From Akkermansia muciniphila (lineage in GTDB: Bacteria > Pseudomonadota > Gammaproteobacteria > Burkholderiales > Burkholderiaceae_C), in the NCBI GenBank assembly GCA_943331105.2, contig CALQKH020000004.1:143502-207501 (forward strand): 64,000 nt of DNA. Reading direction: 5' to 3'. Made by a program: the position numbers and the translations under genes. Position 1 is the stretch's first letter, and every line of letters starts with the position of its first letter. The notes beneath the pieces were generated by a model, which searched no databases, had not been told where the DNA came from, and saw nothing but the letters and a program-made list of their open reading frames with translations. This document shows, piece by piece, positions 42,393 through 51,361 of the stretch.

Positions 42393-43283
42393 ATGGATCA
42401 TCATTACTCCAAATCGATAGCATCCAGCATAAATGACACTACAGTTATTATTGTCACTTTCAACAGCGCTCATTGTTTGCCTGCGTTAGGCCACCAACTT
42501 GCAGCTTGCCCCCATATCATCTTGGTAGACAACGGCAGCGACGATGGTTGCGCCCAAGCTGTTGCGCAACACCTGCCTAACGCTCAGGTCATCGCACTGC
42601 CCAATAACCTGGGCTTTGGTGCAGCCAACAACCGCGCCTTGACGCGAGTGACGACACCCTTTGCTTTACTGCTCAATCCTGATTGTGAGTTGTCAACTGA
42701 ACAGTTGACACAGCTCTTGGCCGCAGCGGACCAATTTCCTGAAGCCGCCATGCTGGCACCACAACTCGTCGATGCCAAAGGCCACCCCGATGTGAATTAC
42801 CGTTGGCCCAGTACCCAGTGGACGTCCAAAGGCCCTGGCGCAACGGGCCCCACGAGTGTGGGCTTTGTGTGTGGGGCGGCCATGCTTCTGCGCATGAGCG
42901 CATGCCAGCCCACCGGTTTCTTTGACGAAACCTTCTTCCTTTACTACGAAGACGATGACCTATGCTTGCGCTTTTTCAAAGCGGGACTTCCTATGGTGGT
43001 GGTGCCGAGCGTACAAGCGCTGCACCGCTCGCGTGGCTCGGTTAAAGGGGCCTCGCCTTGGCGCAGCGAATATGGGCGCGGCTTCCACCACGCCCAATCC
43101 AAACTGATCTTTGCAACCAAACACGACAGCCCTGCTACCGCTGAGCGCTTGCGCCAACAACTGATCTGGCAAACTGCCTTGGCATTGCCGCTGCGCGTGA
43201 TGCTGTTTTCGCCCAAGCTGATTGCGCGCATGTGGGGGCGTTTGATCGGTGTCGTGGTTTGGGCATGGAAAGGTCAAGCATGA
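42393..43283 (+). CDS. Glycosyltransferase family 2, rhamnosyltransferase-like
   Basis: A 296-residue GT-A enzyme. TVIIVTFNSAHCLPAL (near residue 14), VDNGSDDG (near 45), LPNNLGFGAANN (near 68) and the DxD-like LLNPDCEL (near 91) are typical of WbbL-like rhamnosyltransferases. FFLYYEDDDLCLRF near 183 is the conserved ED acceptor motif. A hydrophobic C-terminus suggests membrane association. It overlaps the GT25 gene by 4 bases. A 171-base AT-rich gap precedes it. Confidence 0.85.
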   Translation: MDHHYSKSIASSINDTTVIIVTFNSAHCLPALGHQLAACPHIILVDNGSDDGCAQAVAQHLPNAQVIALPNNLGFGAANNRALTRVTTPFALLLNPDCELSTEQLTQLLAAADQFPEAAMLAPQLVDAKGHPDVNYRWPSTQWTSKGPGATGPTSVGFVCGAAMLLRMSACQPTGFFDETFFLYYEDDDLCLRFFKAGLPMVVVPSVQALHRSRGSVKGASPWRSEYGRGFHHAQSKLIFATKHDSPATAERLRQQLIWQTALALPLRVMLFSPKLIARMWGRLIGVVVWAWKGQA

Positions 43284-44104
43284 CGGTACCCGTTCACATC
43301 ATCAGTTTGGCCTCGGCTCAACACCGTCGGATATTTCAGGAAGCGCAAGCCCAGCGCTTGGGTTTTGAGCCCATTTGGGAAGCCGCCGTAGGCGTGGAAG
43401 ATTTTTCTGACGAAGAATTTCTACAGCACGCATTTCGTTGGCAGCGTCCGCTGAAAAAAACCGAGATAGGTTGTTTTCTGAGCCATCTACGAGTTTGGCA
43501 GCGCATTTCTCAGAGCTGTGGGCCAGCAGTAGTCCTTGAGGATGATGTGATTTTGAGTGAACATTGGTATCAAGACATCCTTACCCTAGGTCAAACGTCC
43601 TGCGCAGACTACATTTGTTTGGAAACATGGGGGAAAAAAATCTTAGGGCAATCTGAATATGTCGATGAGCTGAAGATGCAACGTTTACATCTGAACAGCG
43701 CAGGTGCTGCTGGTTATCTGCTGTGGCCATCTGGAGCCCTCATGCTGATTGAGCGTTACCAAAAAAATGGTGCCGCTTTGGCAGATGCTTTTATCAACGA
43801 ATTCCGCGGGTGGCGAGCATGGCAGTTGGTTCCAGCCAACTTGGTTCAAATGAATGTCGCTGTTCATTTTGGGCAACCTGCGCCTATTTCTACAGAATCT
43901 TTGATTGCCAGAGAAAAAACCCCCCCCAGTTTCCCGAACCGCTTAACTTTCTTGCGGATAAAAGCTCGACGAGTGCTAGGCCAAGTCCATATAGCCTTTA
44001 TCAGAGTAGCTTATTGGTTAAGAGGACGAGAAGTCGTTGGCTTAAAAGCACTGCCAGATACAAAAAATAGCCAGCACAAAAAACTTACTGAACATAGTGG
44101 CTAA
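43280..44104 (+). CDS. Glycosyltransferase family 25 (LPS biosynthesis type)
   Basis: A 274-residue GT25 protein. VHIISLASAQHRR (residue 5), KKTEIGCFLSHLRVW (near 70) and the nucleotide-sugar DxD VVLEDDVILS (near 93) match the LPS beta-galactosyltransferase/LgtB type. It is coupled to the preceding GT2 by an ATGA overlap. The product is probably an oligosaccharide extension. The last 25 residues are lysine-rich and atypical. Confidence 0.85.
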   Translation: MTVPVHIISLASAQHRRIFQEAQAQRLGFEPIWEAAVGVEDFSDEEFLQHAFRWQRPLKKTEIGCFLSHLRVWQRISQSCGPAVVLEDDVILSEHWYQDILTLGQTSCADYICLETWGKKILGQSEYVDELKMQRLHLNSAGAAGYLLWPSGALMLIERYQKNGAALADAFINEFRGWRAWQLVPANLVQMNVAVHFGQPAPISTESLIAREKTPPSFPNRLTFLRIKARRVLGQVHIAFIRVAYWLRGREVVGLKALPDTKNSQHKKLTEHSG

Positions 44105-44113
44105 GCTCTATAT

Positions 44114-44803
44114 TTAAGCATTTTCCTCGATACGCTTGAACACTGCAGTGTGCCCCATCCTTTCAACCAACAAATAGCCTGCGTTCATCAGCATATGAAC
44201 CGACGGACGCGCAAGCAGTTCAACCATGTCTCTTGAGTAAATCTCAATCATAAGTATTTTTGGCTTCTCAGGCCATGAATTAATATCGGAAATAGCAACT
44301 TCATCAAAGCCTTCAATATCCACATTTAGGAAATCAAAATTTCCGCCAAAATTAGACTTTGCTTGCGATATCAAACTCGCCATACTAACACATGGTACGT
44401 CAACGGAATTCAGTAGCCCGCGCTCTTTAGCAATATCAACGTCGCATGTTGCGCTATTATCAATATCCTTATTAAAATAAAATCTAATACTACTACCAGG
44501 CTGGGCTTTATCTGCTGAAACAACTGCGGCACAAATATTTAAGTCATCCGGTCTTGCTGATTTGAACTCTTGAATTGCAGCCTTGCTTGCATCTACATTT
44601 ACTCCATTCCAACCAAGAGACCACAGGTAGGAAGTATTTGATATTGCATATGGATGATGGGCACCAACATCAATATAAAATCCTTTACTTGTCAGTCGTC
44701 GAAATTGCTTGTGTAGAAAAACATCTTCACCATATTGGCCTGTATGGAATTTAAGCTCTCTTGATTTAATTATTGATAGCAAACGACCCAATTTGAACTT
44801 CAT
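44114..44803 (-). CDS. FkbM family methyltransferase
   Basis: A 229-residue FkbM-type methyltransferase. The SAM-binding region is GFYIDVGAHHPYAISNT (near residue 41). The FkbM-typical DFLNVDIEGFDEVAI (near 165) and ILMIEIYSRD (near 188) follow. ATG 44803 has GGGAGA upstream. It is convergent with the GT25 gene and very AT-rich. It probably methylates a sugar hydroxyl in the surface glycan. Confidence 0.82.
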   Translation of the reverse strand: MKFKLGRLLSIIKSRELKFHTGQYGEDVFLHKQFRRLTSKGFYIDVGAHHPYAISNTSYLWSLGWNGVNVDASKAAIQEFKSARPDDLNICAAVVSADKAQPGSSIRFYFNKDIDNSATCDVDIAKERGLLNSVDVPCVSMASLISQAKSNFGGNFDFLNVDIEGFDEVAISDINSWPEKPKILMIEIYSRDMVELLARPSVHMLMNAGYLLVERMGHTAVFKRIEENA

Positions 44804-44982
44804 AATATATTCTCCCTTAGAAATTAGATTTGCGATGCCTGCCAAGTTTAATGCACTAAGTTGTCATTCATGCCAAGTCACTTGGTTGGTAGCGCGCACT
44901 TGACCCATGATATATCTTTTGTGAGCCTCATCCTGAGAGTTTGACTGAGTTTGGGCGGCTTGTGAGCCTTACTGCCATTAAA

Positions 44983-45315
44983 GAGTCGTCCCTGCAAAAT
45001 TCATTTCACGCCAGCACCCAGCGTTGACCAGCGTTTTGCAGTCGGTTAAGGACAAGGGTTTCGGCCAATTTTTCAAAGAAAACATCCAAACCATTCGCTT
45101 GCAACAGGCACAGCAAAGGCCTATACTTTTTTTAAAGATCATACGCATCAACTAGTGAATTCAGGTAGTTGCTGCAAAAGTCATCAGTCTTGGCGCTGCT
45201 TTCATAGAACCCCAAAAAAGCTTCATTGAATATCTATTTGAAAATTTCGACCCTCCGTTATCACCCTAGATCACCAGCGTTCACTGGGGCTGCTGGAGTT
45301 TTACAGGGTCGATGC
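44983..45315. mobile_element. Possible remnant of an inverted-repeat-bounded element
   Basis: Outer 20-base ends 44983-45002 and 45296-45315 are reverse complements with 15 of 20 matches (shared core CGNCCCTGNAAAA). The 333-base segment between holds only a broken frame. It looks like a degenerate insertion sequence or MITE; no flanking target duplication was evident and no transposase motif is recognisable. Confidence 0.4.
45006..45250 (-). pseudogene. Broken reading frame of unknown origin
   Basis: On the - strand a protein-like frame runs for about 80 codons. It contains IFNEAFLGFYESSAKTDDF, then LNSLVDAYDL, a TAA at a run of seven A, then KKYRPLLCLLQANGLDVFF and EKLAETLVLNRLQNAGQRW before a final TGA. 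At least two internal stops are present (TAG and TAA). The amino acid texture is that of a real protein C-terminus, but I do not recognise the family. Confidence 0.45.
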
Positions 45316-45464
45316 ATCCGAAAATTCACAGTAAAACAACTGGCCTTTTAAAAAATAAACCTAGATGGCTGCTAAACCGAGTTCAATCAATGCATTCAAT
45401 GGGGTGTACAACAGTTTATTTTCAAAAATAGAAAAGCCCTAATCCACAAGTACAGACGACTTTA

Positions 45465-46286
45465 TTAATTGATCCTTTTCGAGAGAACCTCATCGGTTTC
45501 AGTGCACGTTACCTCGTACCTTTCAAAGTAGGCCCAATCACGCACATCGTCATTCATTGCTTTGATCACATCACCACGGGTCATCTTGACTTTTTCAAAG
45601 TATTCTTTACTTTGTATAACATAATGGTTGATTTGAAACATTTGATTGTCAGCAATCGTTCGCGATGAACAACCGCCAATCACTTTGTGAATATCAATAT
45701 TTTCAATCGATTGAATGATACTGCTTCTACAAGCCCATTTGGTAAACATATTTGATGTCAAATGAGTTTGCTTTTTTGTGAGCGATTTTCGCAAACTGGA
45801 CGGGTGTTTGTCATATCCATTGCTGCCAAATATACTCCAGTTCACATATACAACGTCGTAGCCATGGTATTGCGGCCAAATATCGTTGAGTTTAGTGCCA
45901 TCCTTGCAAAACCAAAATTCATCGATGTCCGCAATGATCAACCATTGGCAAGTTTCATTTATTTTAAAATGCTCAAATGCCGTCCAATAGTGTTGTTTTT
46001 GTTTGTGTTTTTCCGGAAGCATGATCAGCTTAACAAGACCCGATTGAATATGGCCTTGTATTTTTTCTATGGTATCATCGGTGCTACCGTTGTCAATCAA
46101 ATAAATAGCTGTCACGCCTTCATTTTGATAATGCTCAACCCACTCCAATATGTTCATGGATTCATTTTTCATTATCCCCAAAATGCCCAGGCGATGAGGG
46201 TGATTCAAAATATTTTTGTTTGATTCACGTCGACCTCCAATTCGCTGATTATTCCAGCGGCGAATTTTTTTTATTAGATTTTTCAT
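45465..46286 (-). CDS. Glycosyltransferase family 2-like protein (Glyco_tranf_2_4 type)
   Basis: A 273-residue protein with LGILGIMKNESMNILEWVEHY (near residue 35), YLIDNGSTDDT (near 61) and the DxD motif IIADIDEFWF (near 117), the pattern of the Glyco_tranf_2_4/GT92-like group common in capsule and LPS loci. ATG 46286 lies 11 bases after the preceding gene stop; a TTG at 46313 is less likely. It is strongly AT-rich. The sugar added is unknown. Confidence 0.8.
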   Translation of the reverse strand: MKNLIKKIRRWNNQRIGGRRESNKNILNHPHRLGILGIMKNESMNILEWVEHYQNEGVTAIYLIDNGSTDDTIEKIQGHIQSGLVKLIMLPEKHKQKQHYWTAFEHFKINETCQWLIIADIDEFWFCKDGTKLNDIWPQYHGYDVVYVNWSIFGSNGYDKHPSSLRKSLTKKQTHLTSNMFTKWACRSSIIQSIENIDIHKVIGGCSSRTIADNQMFQINHYVIQSKEYFEKVKMTRGDVIKAMNDDVRDWAYFERYEVTCTETDEVLSKRIN

Positions 46287-46296
46287 ATGCAGCCAA

Positions 46297-47289
46297 TTAA
46301 ATTCTTTTACCAAAAAAAACAGTCGCTCGAGGATATTTAATATAAAAAAATCGCATCAAGGTCCAAAAAATCCCTGGAGATTTTTTGTATTTAACGGAGA
46401 TGTGCAGCAAGTCTGAGAATGACGGTGATGTTTTGCTAATTAATTCAAGGACAACATTGCTTTTTTCAATATACCTTGCGATTTTCGTTCTAGAAAGATG
46501 GGATTGTCCAATTGTGCCCAAGTCTTTTGTGATTTGTGTGTACACCGCCAACTGCCGTCTGTATTTGCTGTGGGCGTGAGTAAGAAGCTCAGCGGAATTT
46601 GGAACGGATCGGCTAGATAAGCCACCTTGACGATACTGCACCAAGGGCTCCGGAATGGTCAAGCCCCCCCCGAGAGTGGCTGCACGAAAGCTCAGCACTT
46701 GGTCTTCGTAGTCGACACCATTGTCCAAAGGGCCAAATACCGTGAAGAGTTTTTTGTGAAAGGCAAATGTAGCTCCGATGACATAGGGCCTTTTTTTGCA
46801 CCAGGTCTTTGCGTCGGGCCATTTTTCCAGGTGTCCGGTTTGAATCAAACCCAGGTCTTTTCCATGGCGGTCGATGCTAGTGGCATAGCTGGCGATAAGG
46901 TTGAGGCGCCCATGACTGGCGCGCCAGGCTTCCAAGACACGCGCCACGCGATTTGGAGCACTCAGGTCGTCGCCAGCCGCGACCACTATCAGTTCGGCGC
47001 TCGCTTCACTAACAGCTTGGTTGTAATGATCGGCAATGCCCAAATTGTTGTGGTTTTGGCGCACCCGGACATGGTGCGGTCCCTGGTACTGCGCTGCCAT
47101 GCTGTGGAGTTTGGCCAAGGTGCCGTCGCTGGAGCAGTCGTCGCTGAACACGATTTCAATAGGCTCACAAGCTTGGTTCAAGCAGGACATGGCGGCGGCT
47201 TCTACCGTGTTTTGCTGGTTGTAGGTCAGCAAAAACAGCGTCGCAGAATAGCGCTTGTTGGTGTGTCGGTGCGTCGTTTCAGTGGTCAT
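46297..47289 (-). CDS. Glycosyltransferase family 2
   Basis: A 330-residue GT-A enzyme: ATLFLLTYNQQNTVEAA (near residue 16), EIVFSDDCSSDGT (near 45), and VVAAGDDLSAPNR (DD motif near 102), with a lysine-rich, partly hydrophobic C-terminus. Its ATG shares one base with the galE stop (TGATG), so it is translationally coupled to galE. It is expected to add a sugar to a lipid-linked glycan. Confidence 0.85.
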   Translation of the reverse strand: MTTETTHRHTNKRYSATLFLLTYNQQNTVEAAAMSCLNQACEPIEIVFSDDCSSDGTLAKLHSMAAQYQGPHHVRVRQNHNNLGIADHYNQAVSEASAELIVVAAGDDLSAPNRVARVLEAWRASHGRLNLIASYATSIDRHGKDLGLIQTGHLEKWPDAKTWCKKRPYVIGATFAFHKKLFTVFGPLDNGVDYEDQVLSFRAATLGGGLTIPEPLVQYRQGGLSSRSVPNSAELLTHAHSKYRRQLAVYTQITKDLGTIGQSHLSRTKIARYIEKSNVVLELISKTSPSFSDLLHISVKYKKSPGIFWTLMRFFYIKYPRATVFFGKRI

Positions 47290-48269
47290 CACAGTTTGAT
47301 CTGAGAGTTTCTTTCCCAAGCCCAAGCATGGCGCACCAGGGTGTCGAGATCGGCAAATTGGGGCGTCCAGCCCAGTTGCTGGCGGGCCAAGGTGGCGTCG
47401 GCCACCAGCCGTGCTGGGTCACCTGTGCGCCGAGGTGCGTACTGCACGGCAATTTTGTGTCCCGTCACCCGTTGGGCCGCGTCGATAACTGCTTGCACCG
47501 AAAAGCCTTGGCCGTTGCCCAAGTTGTACCGCTGGCTGCCAGCGCCTTGCATCAGGCTTTGCAGCGCCAGCCAATGGGCTTCACACAGGTCGTTGATGTG
47601 GATGTAGTCGCGAATGCAGGTGCCGTCGGGCGTATCGTAGTCGCGCCCAAACACCGAAATGTGCGTACGTCGGCCAGATGCCACTTGCAGCACCAAGGGG
47701 ATCAGGTGGGTTTCTGGCTCGTGCCGCTCGCCCAGATCGCCATCCGGGTCGGCCCCGGCGGCGTTGAAGTAACGTAAACACACCGACTTCAAGCCGTAGG
47801 CGCGGTCGTAGTCTTCCAGCACCTGCTCAATCATCAGCTTGCTGCGCCCATATGGGTTGATGGGCTGCTGGGGGTGCTGTTCATCAATAGGTGAGTACTG
47901 CGGCTCCCCAAATGTGGCGGCTGTAGACGAAAAAATAAAGCGGTTCACCCCAGCGGCACGCATGGTGTCCAGCAGGAGCAGAGTGTTGGTGACGTTGTTT
48001 TCGTAATACTTGGCCGGATCTTGCACAGATTCGCCCACTTGTATGAACGAGGCAAAGTGCATGACCGCATCGAAGCGACCAGGCTGCAGCAGCCGTGCCA
48101 ACAGCGCGGTATTGGCCAAGTCGCCGTGAATGAAGTCGCCACACAGCACCGCATCTCGGTGGCCGCTGCTCAGGTTGTCCAGCGTGGTCACGGCACATCC
48201 AAGCTGCCCCAGCCGTTTGACCATGTGGCTACCAATGTAGCCCGCGCCGCCCACAACAAAAACATTCAT
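47289..48269 (-). CDS. galE: UDP-glucose 4-epimerase
   Basis: A 326-residue short-chain dehydrogenase/epimerase. The NAD site is VVGGAGYIGSHMV (residue 5), the catalytic Ser region SSTAATFG (near 115) and the YxxxK YGRSKLMIE (near 140). ACNAA-like FNAAGADPDG (near 167) and RDYIHINDLCEAH fit GalE. It supplies UDP-galactose for the adjacent glycosyltransferases. Its composition is closer to the host average than its neighbours. Confidence 0.92.
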   Translation of the reverse strand: MNVFVVGGAGYIGSHMVKRLGQLGCAVTTLDNLSSGHRDAVLCGDFIHGDLANTALLARLLQPGRFDAVMHFASFIQVGESVQDPAKYYENNVTNTLLLLDTMRAAGVNRFIFSSTAATFGEPQYSPIDEQHPQQPINPYGRSKLMIEQVLEDYDRAYGLKSVCLRYFNAAGADPDGDLGERHEPETHLIPLVLQVASGRRTHISVFGRDYDTPDGTCIRDYIHINDLCEAHWLALQSLMQGAGSQRYNLGNGQGFSVQAVIDAAQRVTGHKIAVQYAPRRTGDPARLVADATLARQQLGWTPQFADLDTLVRHAWAWERNSQIKL

Positions 48270-48599
48270 ACTGCTTTATAAAGTAATTTTACATTCACTA
48301 TTTACATTTAACCCATAGCAATCAACATGGTGTAATTGCCGTGATATCTGATAATTTTTTAATTCCGTCCAAATAAAATGGTCAATTCGTCGGGATTTTG
48401 CCAGACCAGAAAGAGGCCAAGCAACCTTTGGCGGAATACGTATACAAAAAATTTTATTAAACTTCATAATTTTCAAATTTATATCAATAAATAATAGGCC
48501 CAAGTAAAGGATACCACTGAATCGATTGCTGTCCGCCCTTGTGCGATTGACAGGCAACTCTAGAGCAAAAAATCTTTAAAAAGTAGCGACCGAAATTTA
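48270..48599. other. AT-rich intergenic gap (330 bases)
   Basis: Nothing firm is seen. A 63-codon - strand frame from ATG 48467 to 48276 (KFNKIFCIRIPPKVAWPL...) is open, but it has no ribosome site and no recognisable family. The gap should include the galE promoter. Confidence 0.5.
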
Positions 48600-49436
48600 T
48601 CATATGAACTCATTATCTATGCTAAATATATTTTCACCATAAAAGACAAAATCACGATTCAGTGGAGCAATTACCTTTAAGAAGTTTGATGAGTTTGCAG
48701 ATTTTGGAAGCATCCAATCGTGCAGCTCAATAATTAAAAGTGGGAATCTCTTGATCCATTCAGTACTTTGCGAAAATAAATTTTCCTCAAAACCTTCAAT
48801 ATCAATTTTCACAATAAAAGGCGAATAAGTATTTTCATCGTAAGTCTTCAGAAGAGAGTTAATTGAAACAACTTCTGTCCTGCCATCGTGAGAAACTTCC
48901 ATGCGGTAGCCCCATTCCCCAAGGCCAGGGTCAACAACTGTACCTCTCTCGACACGACAACCAATTGCCTTTTCCAAAAAATGTACTTTACTTGATTTAT
49001 TATTAACTTTTGCCTGCTCTATATTTAAATGATCAGGTTCAATGCATACAACAATAGCTTCCGGGTATTCATTATTGAAATATTTCGAAGCCAAGCCAAT
49101 ATTTCCGCCACAATCAATGATCAAAGGCAATTTGCCGGATTGAACGATTTTTTGGTAATGGGCCAATAACTCCCGTCTTCTTCCAATTTTCTCAAGTCCG
49201 TAGTCATTCCCTTGAAATATCTGACGAAGGGTTAGGAAGTCGACATAACTTCGAATTTTCGGATTTAAAAATAACATCTTCTTTTTATCGAAAATTAGTT
49301 GATTTTTAAAAAAAGGTGGGAGTAGCGATAGAAATCTCGCGGACCGCCTTCCCTTTAATAGCCCACTAAGCAGAATGAAAGGATATTTGATAATGATTTT
49401 AACCAAGATCGAGAGTTTTAGTTGATTTATAAACAA
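48600..49436 (-). CDS. FkbM family methyltransferase
   Basis: A 278-residue FkbM-type methyltransferase. LIIDCGGNIGLASKYFN (SAM site near residue 100), VVCIEPDHLNIEQAK (near 127) and FIVKIDIEGFEENLF (near 211) are the family pattern, followed by LLIIELHDW. A short basic hydrophobic N-terminus precedes the domain. It is the second FkbM enzyme of the island, about 20 residues longer than typical members, and very AT-rich. Confidence 0.83.
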   Translation of the reverse strand: MFINQLKLSILVKIIIKYPFILLSGLLKGRRSARFLSLLPPFFKNQLIFDKKKMLFLNPKIRSYVDFLTLRQIFQGNDYGLEKIGRRRELLAHYQKIVQSGKLPLIIDCGGNIGLASKYFNNEYPEAIVVCIEPDHLNIEQAKVNNKSSKVHFLEKAIGCRVERGTVVDPGLGEWGYRMEVSHDGRTEVVSINSLLKTYDENTYSPFIVKIDIEGFEENLFSQSTEWIKRFPLLIIELHDWMLPKSANSSNFLKVIAPLNRDFVFYGENIFSIDNEFI

Positions 49437-49842
49437 TTTTGTGCTCCTGTGTAATTTTAACTATTTTATTATGAAAAGATCAAATTGGGTACTGCATGAT
49501 ACCTACATGAAGTCATTTTGTCCGAACTTACGGCTATTGGCCTTATAAAGAACATAGTCACTCGTGCGTATTGAACTACAAACGGTACAACGCAACATAG
49601 TACCTACCGCTAGTCAACAACTTGCAGTAAGTGACTTGCTCCATAACCACGATCTTTAGGCCGTAACGCAAATGTGCGGTGAAGCGCACATGAGCAATTG
49701 CAGCATTTAAAGAAGCTTGGGCAGAATCAATTATGTAGCGTACATTTTAAAGTCCTGCCAAAGTCAGTCATGGTGGGCAAAGCCGGGCTCTCAACATTGT
49801 TTGCAGAAAAGCGGGTGAGACTTTTCGCCATGGCAAACAGTG
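49437..49842. other. Intergenic region at the right edge of the glycan island
   Basis: About 400 bases without a supportable gene. Composition changes from AT-rich to GC-rich along it. It contains the probable promoter of the FkbM gene and ends at an interspersed repeat. No terminator of good quality was found. Confidence 0.6.
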
Positions 49843-49935
49843 GTCATTGCGAGGCACGAAGCAATCCATGGACTGCCGCGCTTTGCTCGCAGTGACGGGA
49901 GAGCCGTCATCGCGAGGAACGAGGCGATCCATGTC
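49843..49935. repeat. Interspersed GTCATTGCGAG-type repeat (one hairpin copy plus a partial copy)
   Basis: GTCATTGCGAG (49843-49853) and CTCGCAGTGAC (49886-49896) form an inverted pair with one wobble mismatch, enclosing GCACGAAGCAATCC. A second, partial copy starts at GTCATCGCGAG (49906-49916) and continues AACGAGGCGATCCATG. Repeats with this core are scattered in many bacterial genomes. The second copy forms the 3' end of the AmpG-like gene. Confidence 0.75.
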
Positions 49936-51277
49936 CCGGCGCACGCGCATGCACCCGCGCCGCCAACGCCACCAACACCAACACAGGCACACCCAACCAA
50001 GCCGTGGCGGTGAAGAAGTTGGCGTAACCGTAGGCATCGACAAAATCACCCGAAAACCCAGCGATGAACTTGGGCAAGAGCAGCATCATGGAGCTGAGCA
50101 GCGCGTATTGGGTGGCCGAATAGCTGATATTGGTGAGCGATGACAAATAGGCGATGAAGGCCGCAGACGCAATGCCGCTGGCCAGGTTGTCGGCCGAGAT
50201 GACCCACACCAGGGCTTGCACGTCGTGCCCCACACCACTGAGCCACACAAACAACAAGTTGCTGGCCGCACTGAGCACCGCGCCCAGCATGAGCACACGC
50301 ATCACGCCAAACCGGGCCGACAGCAGCCCGCCAACAAACGCCCCAACCAAAGTCATGATCACCCCGTACACCTTGGTCACGCCCGCCACTTCACTTTTGG
50401 TAAACCCCATGTCGACATAAAAAGGGTTGGCCATGATGCCCATGACCACGTCGCTGATGCGGTAGACCGCAATCAGCGCCAAAAACAGCACCGCCTGCCA
50501 GCGGTAGCGCACCCAAAAATCAGCAAAAGGCTCGAGCACCGCACCTTTGAGCCACTCGGCCACATTGCGTGCAGGCTTGAAGGGCGCGGGCACAGGTTCG
50601 GGTGACCTCAGAACCACCAGCATGCCCGGCAACATGCTGAGCGCCATGACCAAATAACCCGCTTGCCAAGCCGACTGGGCATAGCCTGTAACTTGATCGC
50701 CTTGCGCCCAGGCCGCGATCCACAACACGCCTGCCCCGGCCCAGATCATGGCCAAGCGGTAACCTGTTTGGTAACTGGCTGCCAATGCGGCTTGAGCGTT
50801 CACCTCGGCCGACTCGATGCGGTAGGCGTCCAGGGCAATGTCTTGGGTGGCCGATGCGAAGGCCACCGCCAGAGCACAGGCCACCAAAGGGCCAAGCAAC
50901 TGAGACGGGTCATTGAGCGCCATGCCCACCAAACCGCCGGCAATGACGAGTTGCGACAGCAGCAACCAGCTGCGCCTGCGCCCCAGCTGCCGTGTGAGCC
51001 AAGGAATGGGCATTCGGTCCACCAAGGGCGCCCACATCCATTTCACGCCATAGGCCAAGCCTACCCAACTGAGGTAGCCAATCGTGCTGCGGTCAATGCC
51101 CGCTTCGCGCAACCTGAAACTGAGCGTGCCCAAGACCAGCAGCAAGGGCAGGCCGGCTGCAAAACCCAGCGCCAGCATGCGCAAGCTGGCGGGCTGCAAA
51201 TACAAGCGCAGCGCCTCGCGCCAGGTGCGCACGGTGGCGGGCGTGGAAGGGTTATTTGGGGCAGCAGTTTCAAGCAT
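49907..51277 (-). CDS. ampG: AmpG-like muropeptide MFS permease
   Basis: A 456-residue MFS protein of the AmpG type, which imports anhydro-muropeptides for cell-wall recycling. Landmarks are LRMLALGFAAGLPLLLVLGTLSFRLREAGI (near residue 32), LSWVGLAYGVKWMWAPLVDR and FASATQDIALDAYRIE (near 145). ATG 51277 suits the family; an in-frame start at 51331 is possible. The last residues (APGHGSPRSSR) and the stop come from the interspersed repeat, so the native C-terminus has been replaced or extended. Confidence 0.87.
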   Translation of the reverse strand: MLETAAPNNPSTPATVRTWREALRLYLQPASLRMLALGFAAGLPLLLVLGTLSFRLREAGIDRSTIGYLSWVGLAYGVKWMWAPLVDRMPIPWLTRQLGRRRSWLLLSQLVIAGGLVGMALNDPSQLLGPLVACALAVAFASATQDIALDAYRIESAEVNAQAALAASYQTGYRLAMIWAGAGVLWIAAWAQGDQVTGYAQSAWQAGYLVMALSMLPGMLVVLRSPEPVPAPFKPARNVAEWLKGAVLEPFADFWVRYRWQAVLFLALIAVYRISDVVMGIMANPFYVDMGFTKSEVAGVTKVYGVIMTLVGAFVGGLLSARFGVMRVLMLGAVLSAASNLLFVWLSGVGHDVQALVWVISADNLASGIASAAFIAYLSSLTNISYSATQYALLSSMMLLLPKFIAGFSGDFVDAYGYANFFTATAWLGVPVLVLVALAARVHARAPGHGSPRSSR

Positions 51278-51361
51278 GGGCAGATTATCGGCTGCTGCAC
51301 GGGCCGAATAAAGCGCTTTGGGATGCGGCAAACCCGAAGCATTCGTTATGATTTGCCAACC

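Larger units (their letters stand above)
44804..45464. other. Gene-poor AT-rich gap (661 bases) holding a decayed element
   Basis: No intact gene is seen. It contains the FkbM promoter region, an inverted-repeat-bounded segment (44983-45315) and a broken reading frame on the - strand (about 45006-45250), listed separately. Confidence 0.7.

Noticed and set aside
48276..48557. A 93-codon - strand frame between galE and the FkbM gene
   Set aside because: It lacks a ribosome site and recognisable similarity; AT-rich gaps easily contain such frames. It is mentioned only in the gap entry.
49698..49895. A 65-codon + strand frame
   Set aside because: Its second half is encoded by the interspersed repeat, a common source of spurious ORFs.
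50663..51361. Upstream extension of the M48 peptidase frame
   Set aside because: It is antisense to the AmpG-like gene; the Tat-like signal peptide places the start at ATG 51362.
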